Source: Actinomycetes bacterium
Lineage (GTDB): Bacteria > Actinomycetota > Acidimicrobiia > Acidimicrobiales > CADCSY01
Assembly (NCBI GenBank): GCA_025464025.1
Contig: JAODBP010000314.1
Span: 1-7,029 of the forward strand
Direction of reading: 5' to 3'
Length of the DNA: 7,029 bases
Part shown: piece after piece, positions 1 through 4,483 of the stretch
How positions within the stretch are numbered: the first letter of the stretch is position 1
How the letters are laid out: each line of letters opens with the position of its first letter
Translations under genes and position numbers: made by a program
The notes under the pieces: generated by a model
Database searches by the model: none
The model's input: the letters and a program-made list of their open reading frames with translations, nothing else
What the model was told of the DNA's origin: nothing

Positions 1-108
1 GCCTCGATCGCGGCGCTGTTCCTCACCACCGAGGCCGTGATCGTCGACAAGCCCGAAGCGGGCGGCGCCGGCGGCGGCATGCCCGACATGGGCGGCATGG
101 ACTTCTAG
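1..108 (+). CDS. groEL: GroEL (chaperonin Cpn60), C-terminal 35 residues
   Basis: This open frame enters from the left edge and ends at the TAG at 106-108. The visible end reads [20 protein letters not shown] and then a Gly/Met-rich tail with GGM repeats closing in GGMDF. The helix ending in [12 protein letters not shown] plus a GGM tail is the signature C-terminus of bacterial GroEL, the 60-kDa subunit of the tetradecameric folding chamber. In the known family the flexible GGM tail projects into the cavity. Actinobacteria often carry two copies, and a Gly/Met tail (rather than a His-rich one) marks the copy that behaves like classical GroEL; that last step is family knowledge and not tested here. 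A hairpin terminator follows 27 bases after the stop, so transcription probably ends before the next operon. Confidence 0.96.
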   Translation, partial: ASIAALFLTTEAVIVDKPEAGGAGGGMPDMGGMDF

Positions 109-135
109 TCCGTCCCACGCACGCAGCCGTTCGAC

Positions 136-162
136 GGAGCCCGGGCCACTGGCCCGGGCTCC
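136..162 (+). terminator. Hairpin terminator after groEL
   Basis: A perfect 12-bp inverted repeat, GGAGCCCGGGCC (136-147) and GGCCCGGGCTCC (151-162), is separated by a 3-base loop, ACT. It is followed by TTCGCGTTT, only a weak T run, as is common in high-GC actinobacteria. Its place 27 bases after the groEL stop suits a Rho-independent terminator. Confidence 0.85.
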
Positions 163-221
163 TTCGCGTTTGGGATACCCCACCTGCAAGGAGACCGACG
201 GCGAGCGCATGGCCCGACTCA

Positions 222-251
222 TTGACCGGGTGGCCGGTCGTCGGCTTACGT
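222..251 (+). promoter_or_regulatory. Candidate promoter of the PIN operon
   Basis: TTGACC (222-227) resembles a -35 box and TTACGT (246-251) a weak -10 box, 18 bases apart. Transcription would start near 258, leaving a leader of about 48 bases before the GTG at 306. This also explains why the in-frame TTG at 222 is unlikely to be the translation start. It is a pattern match only. Confidence 0.35.
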
Positions 252-305
252 AGCAGGGCTCACCCGCGGCCCGATGGGGGATGGCGTGAGAAGGAAGCAG
301 CCCTA

Positions 306-1064
306 GTGCCCCGCAACTCGATGACCTTCATGCTTGACGGTGAGGTCTCGCTCGCGGCCTTCGACACCGCCGTCAGGTCCTTCCGCGAAGCCGTGGAAGC
401 CCTCACCGCCGAGGTCGCCCCGTCGGGCCAGATCGAATGGGTCGTGGACGTGCTCGAAACGGGGAGCGCGATGCTCGGCGTCCGTGGTCGCGCCGACGAC
501 GATCTCATCGTGGACGCTGTCGTCGACGCGTTCGAGACGATCGGGGAGGCGTACGAGCGCGGCGAACTCGTGCCCTACTCGCCGCGGGTCAGTATCCCGT
601 TCGACCGGATGGTCTCGGTCGTCAGCGGGGTGATCCCGAGCATCCGGTTCGAGACGGCCGAACGAGACTTCGTCATCACAGCACCGCCCCCGCAAAGGGT
701 CGTGTTCCGTGAGGTGGAGGCGCGCCGCAGCGCCTACGGGGCCGTACGCGGACGCATCCAAACCCTCAGCAGCCGCAACCACCTGCGGTTCACCCTCTAC
801 GACCGTCTCGATAATCGGGCGGTCTCCTGCTATCTGCGAGAGGGGCAGCAAGACCTGATGCGAAACGCGTGGGACAAGCTGGCCTCGGTCGAAGGCATCG
901 TGACCCGCGACTCGCTAGGGCGCCCCACGGGGGTGCGGCAAGTCACCAGCCTCGAGATCCTCCCCGAGCCTCGCGGTAATTGGCGGGCCGCGAGGGGAGC
1001 CGTCCCCTGGTCCGAAGGCGACGAGCCTGCCGAGCGCACGATCAGGCGGTTCCGCGATGCCTGA
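306..1064 (+). CDS. Unrecognised 252-aa protein paired with a PIN nuclease; OB-like C-terminal half (possible antitoxin)
   Basis: I do not recognise a named family. The GTG at 306 is chosen as start because AAGGAAG (291-297) lies 8 bases upstream; a longer frame from the TTG at 222 has no ribosome site. Residues 7-125 look like an alpha/beta domain opening MTFMLDGEVSLAAFDTAVRS, with a tryptophan strand (IEWVVDVLETGSA, 43-55). Residues 130-220 alternate short strands: YGAVRGRIQTLS, LRFTLYDRLDNRAVSCYL, LASVEGIVTRDSLGRPTGVR, then VTSLEIL. That order of strands (G-R-I, F-x-L-Y-D, V-x-C, V-x-G-x-V, GRP) is what an OB-type nucleic-acid-binding barrel looks like. The tail (221-252) is basic. Its stop overlaps the PIN gene by 8 bases, so the two are translationally coupled; first-gene position and size suit an antitoxin or RNA-binding partner. 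Function is inferred from context only. Confidence 0.8.
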   Translation: MPRNSMTFMLDGEVSLAAFDTAVRSFREAVEALTAEVAPSGQIEWVVDVLETGSAMLGVRGRADDDLIVDAVVDAFETIGEAYERGELVPYSPRVSIPFDRMVSVVSGVIPSIRFETAERDFVITAPPPQRVVFREVEARRSAYGAVRGRIQTLSSRNHLRFTLYDRLDNRAVSCYLREGQQDLMRNAWDKLASVEGIVTRDSLGRPTGVRQVTSLEILPEPRGNWRAARGAVPWSEGDEPAERTIRRFRDA

Positions 1065-1539
1065 AGCGCCGGACCGCGTCTACTGGGACTCCTGTGTCTT
1101 CGTTGCCTACATCGGAGGCGAACCAGATCGTGCGCGCAACGTGGCCGATCTCCTCGAGGACGCCGCCGAACGACGTATCGAGATCATCACCTCAACCGCC
1201 ACGATCGTTGAGGTGGCCTACGCCACCTCAGAGAAGGCCGGAGGGCTTGACCCTCTGATCGAGGACAACATCAACGCGCTGTGGGGTGACTCGTCCCCCG
1301 TGTCGCTGGTGGAATTCCACGACGCTCTCGCGGTCAAGGCGCGCGACCTGATCCGCTACAGCCTGTCTGAAGGCTGGTCGCTGAAGCCGTACGACGCCAT
1401 CCACCTGGCCACGGCACAGCACCACGGAGCCAAGGCCCTCCACACCTACGACCTGACCTCGCTGAAGAAGTACGCGGGCAAGGTCGGGTGTGCCGTGGTC
1501 GAACCGGAGTCCGAGTACCCGAGGCTGTCCATTGACTGA
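1057..1539 (+). CDS. PIN-domain ribonuclease (VapC-like toxin)
   Basis: This 160-aa protein is a single PIN domain, the usual length for VapC-type toxins. The fold's acidic metal-binding residues are all visible: D11 in VYWDSCVFVAY, E52 in ATIVEVAY, D113 in PYDAIHLATA (with the usual D-x-x-H-L-A-T-A helix), and D132 in HTYDLTSLKKY. These residues bind Mg2+/Mn2+ and cut single-stranded RNA; many studied VapC proteins cut tRNA anticodon loops or 23S rRNA. The active site is complete, so the enzyme is probably functional. Its ATG sits 7 bases after AGGCGG (1044-1049) and overlaps the end of the upstream gene by 8 bases, the typical antitoxin-toxin arrangement. No standard small DNA-binding antitoxin (AbrB, MetJ/Arc, Phd or PHP type) is present; the partner is the larger OB-like protein. 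The target RNA cannot be read from the sequence. Confidence 0.92.
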   Translation: MPEAPDRVYWDSCVFVAYIGGEPDRARNVADLLEDAAERRIEIITSTATIVEVAYATSEKAGGLDPLIEDNINALWGDSSPVSLVEFHDALAVKARDLIRYSLSEGWSLKPYDAIHLATAQHHGAKALHTYDLTSLKKYAGKVGCAVVEPESEYPRLSID

Positions 1540-1659
1540 CAACCTGAATCAGACACAGACGAGGATCAGGTAGCCCTACCTCTAGACCCGATCGAGGCCC
1601 TCAAGGCTCTCCTGCGTACTCCACCTGCCGAATCAGGTGAGGGAAGTCAGGACGAGTGA
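1540..1659 (+). pseudogene. 39-codon open frame directly after the PIN stop, without a start codon
   Basis: Reading on in the PIN frame past the TGA at 1537-1539 gives 39 codons ending in TGA at 1657-1659. The peptide is acidic and protein-like: QPESDTDEDQ, then VALPLDPIEALKALLRTPPA and ESGEGSQDE. The central piece looks like a short amphipathic helix. There is no ATG, GTG or TTG in this frame. A TTG at 1532 overlaps the PIN stop and starts a different frame (MTDNLNQTQ...) that closes after 13 codons. The likeliest readings are a third small operon gene broken by a one-base frameshift, or a C-terminal extension reached by readthrough of TGA-C. I cannot decide between them. Confidence 0.4.
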
Positions 1660-1733
1660 GGTTTCCCTAGAGGTGTTCCCTACGTCACCCTTAACCCCGG
1701 TTGACTACGTACTACATCTGACTACAGTTAGTC

Positions 1734-1765
1734 GTACCGGCTAGGACACACAAGACGGGTGCTCT
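1734..1765 (-). pseudogene. Degenerate partial copy of the neighbouring tRNA
   Basis: The plus-strand segment 1734-1749 matches 15 of 16 bases of 1897-1912, which is the variable arm of the intact tRNA. Further out, 1757-1765 (GGGTGCTCT) matches 8 of 9 bases of the tRNA D-arm segment 1938-1946. The two blocks are in the same order and orientation but 7 bases apart instead of 25, so most of the anticodon arm is lost. No acceptor stem or normal T arm can be folded around them. I read this as the remains of a second tRNA copy; chance similarity for the short block is possible, but the 16-base block is hard to explain by chance. Confidence 0.5.
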
Positions 1766-1821
1766 TCCGCTACGGCCTTTGAACCCGTGGCACTAAGGGA
1801 GGGAACTTCCGAAGGTGTTGC

Positions 1822-1860
1822 ACGAAGGCCCGGGGAATTTGAACCTCCCCGGGCCTTCGT
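1822..1860 (-). terminator. Strong hairpin just downstream of the tRNA
   Basis: ACGAAGGCCCGGGGA (1822-1836) pairs perfectly with TCCCCGGGCCTTCGT (1846-1860): 15 bp with a 9-base loop. On the minus strand it begins 11 bases after the tRNA's position 73, the right place to end the tRNA transcript. There is no T run on either side, so it may also serve as a processing or stability element or act on plus-strand transcripts leaving the PIN operon. Confidence 0.7.
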
Positions 1861-1870
1861 CGCGTCTCGG

Positions 1871-1957
1871 CGGAGGGGACGGGATTCCAACCCGCGGTGC
1901 CGGCTAGGACACGGCCGTTTTTGAGACGGCTGCAATAGGGCGCTCTGCCACCCCTCC
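1871..1957 (-). tRNA. Class II tRNA, serine-type body with anticodon CAA
   Basis: Read on the minus strand this folds as a complete cloverleaf. The acceptor stem is GGAGGGG (1957-1951) with CCCCTCC (1878-1872), 7 perfect pairs, and position 73 is G. The D stem GCAG/TTGC encloses AGCGCCCTA. The anticodon stem GCCGT/ACGGC has the 7-base loop CTCAAAA, so U33 is followed by anticodon CAA (1923-1921). The long variable arm forms GTGTC/GGCAC, and the T stem is GCGGG/CCCGT with loop TTGGAAT. CCA is not encoded. CAA would be called leucine (UUG codon), but G73, G15-C48, the GGAG acceptor and the AGCG-type D loop are serine features; leucine tRNAs have A73 and usually A15-U48. The loop differs by one base (G35A) from a tRNA-Ser(CGA) loop. 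Positions 19 and 56 are C and G rather than G and C. It may charge with serine, be inactive, or have another role. Confidence 0.82.
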
Positions 1958-2150
1958 GCCACGAAGCGTACCGGGGGCGTCCTGTGGAGCGTAAGGGGTT
2001 ACATCCTGTGACTTCGCGGTGACCTCATGGGGATAGCCACAGCCCGATCCCCAGACCCCTGGGGTCACGTCACACATCACCACGAAGGTGTGCGTCGTTC
2101 GTTGACTCACCCAACGGGGCAGTCGGCAAATGTCACTGAACCCTTGTGGT
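1958..2150. other. Gene-free stretch upstream of the tRNA with palindromes
   Basis: No coding frame with convincing codon use is present. On the minus strand this is the tRNA's upstream region, but I find no clear -35/-10 pair. It contains a perfect palindrome, GACCCC-T-GGGGTC (2054-2066). A hairpin-like CACC-ACGAA-GGTG lies near 2079-2091. GTTGACT (2101-2107) resembles a plus-strand -35 box without an obvious -10 partner. The palindromes could be operators or recombinase-binding sites; nothing shows which. Confidence 0.4.
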
Positions 2151-2170
2151 GTTCTGCGTAGTTCTGCATA
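2151..2170. repeat. 10-bp tandem repeat GTTCTGCRTA x2
   Basis: GTTCTGCGTA (2151-2160) is followed directly by GTTCTGCATA (2161-2170), with 9 of 10 bases identical. The spacing places both copies on the same face of the helix, as in operator or iteron half-sites. TAGAAT (2173-2178) right after it could be a -10 box for rightward transcription of the hairpin-rich stretch and the 86-aa gene. Confidence 0.5.
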
Positions 2171-2194
2171 CCTAGAATTCTTGGGGAATTGAGG

Positions 2195-2353
2195 CTGCGG
2201 GTCGCGTTCCGCAGGTCAGAGCACCAATGCAAGCGGGCTGCACCCGCTGAAGGTCTAAGGGGCCGCGAAGCGCCTCTTGGCGGAAGCCGGTCGAGCCCCA
2301 GGGAGGACGACCCGAAGTCCTGTCCGACTGCTTGCGAACGCGTGTTCGACGCG
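2195..2353 (+). ncRNA. Hairpin-rich stretch, candidate structured RNA or leader
   Basis: Five local hairpins follow one another on one strand. They are CTGCGG/CCGCAG (2195-2214), AGCGGG/CCCGCT (2232-2248), AAGGGGC/GCCTCTT (2257-2278, one G-T pair) closing on the ultra-stable GCGAAGC mini-hairpin, AGGAC/GTCCT (2304-2321), and CGCGT/ACGCG (2339-2353). The stretch is not coding-like: the frame running into the 86-aa gene has mixed third-position bases here, then becomes G/C-ending after 2367. It ends about 13 bases before that gene's ATG, so it could be a leader, an attenuator or an independent RNA. I checked it by eye against cobalamin, TPP, FMN, RNase P and tmRNA hallmarks and saw no match. 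Strand is assumed. Confidence 0.35.
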
Positions 2354-2366
2354 CGCACCATGCGGG

Positions 2367-2627
2367 ATGGGCTATGAGTGGACCTACGCGCAACCTGGCT
2401 CGACGTTCGCTGACCGGCTCCTCATGGACGGCCAGATCGCCGGGAAGGTCGAGCGGTTCCGTCGTAGCGCCCCAGTGGCCGAGCAGCGGCGGGGCGAGCC
2501 GTGGAAGCAGTCAGCGCCGTTCTACGTCGGCTACATCGGCACGGATCCGGTGACGGGCGAGCACGACACGCTGACTGACGCGCACCGGGCCACGGAGGCG
2601 GCAGTCGCTCTCTCCGATGAGAGATAG
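2367..2627 (+). CDS. Hypothetical 86-aa protein of the element
   Basis: I do not recognise this protein. It opens MGYEWTYAQPGSTFADRLL and contains FYVGYIGTDPVTGEHDTL and a helical C-terminus (DAHRATEAAVALSDER). It is soluble, with no signal peptide, membrane segment or cysteine. Codon use becomes strongly G/C-ending exactly from the ATG at 2367, which is why this start is preferred to the in-frame TTG at 2277; no clear ribosome-binding site precedes it. The gene lies between the hairpin-rich stretch and the recombinase, on the opposite strand from the latter, and its stop codon is embedded in an 18-bp palindrome. Small accessory protein genes next to serine integrases sometimes encode directionality factors, but nothing in this sequence identifies it as one. 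Confidence 0.65.
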   Translation: MGYEWTYAQPGSTFADRLLMDGQIAGKVERFRRSAPVAEQRRGEPWKQSAPFYVGYIGTDPVTGEHDTLTDAHRATEAAVALSDER

Positions 2628-2638
2628 ACGTCTATCTC
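2621..2638. repeat. 18-bp perfect palindrome between convergent genes
   Basis: GAGATAGAC and GTCTATCTC are exact reverse complements with no spacer, centred on CG at 2629-2630. The palindrome contains the TAG stop of the 86-aa gene and ends one base before the stop of the recombinase. As a hairpin it would have a 7-bp stem and an ACGT loop, a modest bidirectional terminator. As DNA it is a dimeric protein-binding site or a crossover-site candidate. Confidence 0.6.
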
Positions 2639-2639
2639 G

Positions 2640-4193
2640 CTAACGCACCAGGCGTGTCAGGGCCCCCGACTGCATCGGTACGAAGCGCATCTCGACCAAG
2701 GCGGCCTCGACGTCTCGTCGGCGGAATCGGGCACCTCGGGTGCGCCACGGCCGGAGGCGACCGGCACGAATGAGGGCGTGGAAGGCGTCGATGTTCATGT
2801 CACATAGGACATGTCGGGCTTGGTCGTTGGTGAGCCAGTCGTCAGCGTCGAGTCGGCCGGCGGCGGTGCGGGGCCGGGTGCGCTTGACGAGGGGTCGGAG
2901 GGGCTCGGTGCGCCAGATGGTTTCGACTCGGGTCGGGTCGAAGGGCAGACCTACGCGGCCTGGTTGCACGACGGCGCGGGCGAGGCGGTTCGCCACGTAG
3001 AGGCTGCCCGCCCCGACGTCGCCGCCAAGGGGCTTGTCCGCGTAGGAGACCGGCTCGTCACCGGCAAGCTCGAGTCGGGCGGCAAGGAACTCGTCGCGGC
3101 TGATCGTGCGGGTGGCGTAGTAGTCGCGGGCCAGCTCGCGTAGCCGCCGGGTGTGTTCCACGATGTCAGCGGTCGCTGCCGGCGGGGATACATCTCGGCG
3201 ATCGCACTCCGCGAGCACCCACGCTTCAAGCGGTGCGGCTTGGATGCTGACGCCGGAGCATCCAGCCGGCCGGCGACGGCAGACGTAGGTCCTGCGGCCT
3301 CGGCTCTTGCTGGCGATCAGCCGGCCCCCGCACCGCCCGCAGTAGAGGATTCCGCTCAGCATGTTCCTGCTCCGGCGGCCGTTCGCGGGCCGGGCCCGGT
3401 CGGCCAGGACGAGCTGCACCCGGGCGAAGGTGTCATGGTCGAGGATCGGCGGCCAGCAATCGGTAGCGACCACCTGGCCGAGGTACGCACGGTCGCCGGT
3501 CAAGGCTGCCTTGGCGAGGATGCTGCGGATCGTGCCCGCCGACCAGGGCGAGTCCCCCGGGGTTGGGGCACCCCGAGCGTTCCAGACGGTCGCGATGCTG
3601 TTCAGGCTCTCGTCGCGGAGAACCCTCTCGGCGGCCTCCTCGATCATGGCCGCCTGCGTGGGTTCGAGCGCCTCGTATCGGCCCGTCCAGCCGAACGACG
3701 GTCGGCAGGCGTGCGGGCGGCCGGCCTCGGCGAGCTCACGCTCCTTCGCCTTCTCGCGGATGCTCTTCGTCGAGGACTCCAAGCCGGCGAAGGTCACGAG
3801 CAGCCGGACGATCGCGACCCCGAGCTCGCTCGAGCTGTCGACCGGTTCTGTCACCGACGCGAGGAACACCGAGCGGTACTCGCACACCTGCCAGAACCGC
3901 TCGAAATCCGCCGGTCGACGTGCCAGCCGGTCGAGCTTCCAGACCAGCACACCGTCGTAGTGGCCTTCTTCGATCGCCGAACGCAGCAACTCGAACGACG
4001 GTCGTTGGACACCGCTGTAGGCAGAGATGTCGTAGTCCTCGAACACGTCGGAGACGGTCCAGCCACGGGCATCCGCGTACCTGCGACAGAGCCGCTCCTG
4101 CCGGGCCGTGGACGTCGGCTCCCCCCCAGACGTGGGGGCTTCCTCGCTCTCCGGCTCCTTGCTCAACCGGGTGTAGAGCGCGACCAGCGGCAT
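2640..4193 (-). CDS. Large serine recombinase/integrase with a C-terminal excisionase-like HTH
   Basis: This 517-aa protein has the layout of large serine integrases. Residues 4-150 are the resolvase catalytic domain: Y7-T-R-L-S11 with nucleophile S11, YDISAYSGVQRPSFELL (54-70), and the KLDRLARR motif (86-93) with R89 and R92. Residues 160-240 match the recombinase DNA-binding domain. A zinc ribbon follows with C285, C288, C305 and C312. A helical stretch (341-378) suits the coiled-coil motif of the family. Residues 450-502 (WLTNDQARHVL ... RFRRRDVEAALVEM) read as an excisionase/MerR-type winged helix, an unusual addition. These enzymes cut att sites through a 5'-phosphoserine link and exchange strands by subunit rotation. 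The ATG at 4193 starts directly before PLVALYTRLS; ATG at 4205 or TTG at 4229 are alternatives, and no start has a strong ribosome site. All key residues are present, so it is probably active. Confidence 0.93.
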   Translation of the reverse strand: MPLVALYTRLSKEPESEEAPTSGGEPTSTARQERLCRRYADARGWTVSDVFEDYDISAYSGVQRPSFELLRSAIEEGHYDGVLVWKLDRLARRPADFERFWQVCEYRSVFLASVTEPVDSSSELGVAIVRLLVTFAGLESSTKSIREKAKERELAEAGRPHACRPSFGWTGRYEALEPTQAAMIEEAAERVLRDESLNSIATVWNARGAPTPGDSPWSAGTIRSILAKAALTGDRAYLGQVVATDCWPPILDHDTFARVQLVLADRARPANGRRSRNMLSGILYCGRCGGRLIASKSRGRRTYVCRRRPAGCSGVSIQAAPLEAWVLAECDRRDVSPPAATADIVEHTRRLRELARDYYATRTISRDEFLAARLELAGDEPVSYADKPLGGDVGAGSLYVANRLARAVVQPGRVGLPFDPTRVETIWRTEPLRPLVKRTRPRTAAGRLDADDWLTNDQARHVLCDMNIDAFHALIRAGRLRPWRTRGARFRRRDVEAALVEMRFVPMQSGALTRLVR

Positions 4194-4231
4194 GGCTTCC
4201 ACCATCCGCCCGCAGCCGCGAGACTCCAAAC

Positions 4232-4483
4232 ATGGCAGACGTCGAGGATGACTCGGATGAGGTCGAGGGTGGCGAACTGGGCTGGATGAGCACGAAGGCC
4301 GCCGCCGCGCATCTCGGCATCACGACCCGCACGCTGTACCGGTTCATCGACGAAGGCGCTGTGCCGGCCTACAAGTTCGGCCGGGTCATCCGGATGAAGC
4401 GAGGCGACCTCGATGTCTTCATCGAGAACAGCCGTGTTGAGCCCGGGACCCTCAGCAACCTCTACCCGCCCCGAAAGGCCTAG
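4232..4483 (+). CDS. Small excisionase-family helix-turn-helix DNA-binding protein
   Basis: The 83-aa protein has an acidic leader (MADVEDDSDEVEGGELG, 1-17), then a winged-helix domain of the excisionase/BldC kind at about 18-66. It includes STKAAAAHLGITTRTLYRFI (20-39), the wing VPAYKFGRVIRMKRGDLDVFI (split at 44-64), and a conserved-looking tail RVEPGTLSNLYP. Chromosomal actinobacterial proteins share this layout including the tail, so it is more likely a host regulator than an element gene; its close resemblance to recombination directionality factors keeps the other view open. It begins 38 bases from the recombinase start in the opposite direction, with no recognisable ribosome site, and M19 (4286) is an alternative start. 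Its stop overlaps the stop of the 55-aa minus-strand gene by two bases. Any promoter must lie inside the recombinase reading frame. Confidence 0.85.
   Translation: MADVEDDSDEVEGGELGWMSTKAAAAHLGITTRTLYRFIDEGAVPAYKFGRVIRMKRGDLDVFIENSRVEPGTLSNLYPPRKA

Larger units (their letters stand above)
170..4230. mobile_element. Probable small integrated element carrying a PIN module, a tRNA and a serine recombinase
   Basis: The stretch between groEL and the HTH gene holds a PIN toxin-like operon, a divergent tRNA and tRNA debris, a 700-base stretch without protein genes and with fewer G/C bases than the flanks, an unrecognised 86-aa gene, and a large serine recombinase at its right end. The genes on either side (groEL; spoIID and chdC) are chromosomal housekeeping types. 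A large serine integrase encoded at one end of its element is the usual arrangement for phages and integrative elements of actinobacteria. No capsid, replication or conjugation genes are present, so this is a minimal or eroded element. I could not identify matching att repeats; the borders are approximate and inferred from gene content. Confidence 0.5.

Noticed and set aside
209..253. Short ORF MARLIDRVAGRRLT before the PIN operon, a possible leader peptide.
   Set aside because: It overlaps the putative promoter -35/-10 boxes, has no clear ribosome site, and is too short to support.
1836..1850. T-arm-like GGTTCAAATTCC inside the hairpin at 1822-1860, as a further tRNA.
   Set aside because: It has an extra base compared with a T loop and is fully explained as the loop of the 15-bp hairpin; no D or anticodon arm can be folded beside it.
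1741..2110. Minus-strand open frames of 68-73 codons through the tRNA region.
   Set aside because: They cover the tRNA and its hairpin, show no protein-like composition and have no start signals.
2189..2330. Cobalamin riboswitch, suggested by GGAAGCCGGT and GACCCGAAG-like words.
   Set aside because: The B12-box (GCCACTG-like) and the rest of the conserved core are missing, and no cobalamin gene follows.
2277..2366. N-terminal extension of the 86-aa protein from a TTG at 2277.
   Set aside because: Third-position base use is mixed in this part and becomes G/C-rich only after 2367; the stretch also carries strong hairpins.
1660..2640. CRISPR array or phage structural genes in the gene-poor middle.
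   Set aside because: No regularly spaced repeats beyond one 10-bp tandem pair and no capsid, portal or terminase-like frame.
3153..4289. A 378-codon plus-strand open frame opposite the recombinase.
   Set aside because: It mirrors the recombinase in antisense, has no recognisable domain and no start signal; the recombinase has all catalytic motifs.
170..4290. Matching att direct repeats at the two proposed element ends.
   Set aside because: By eye only short words such as GCGAG and CATGGC are shared between 195-215 and 4215-4240, with different spacing; not enough to call attL/attR.
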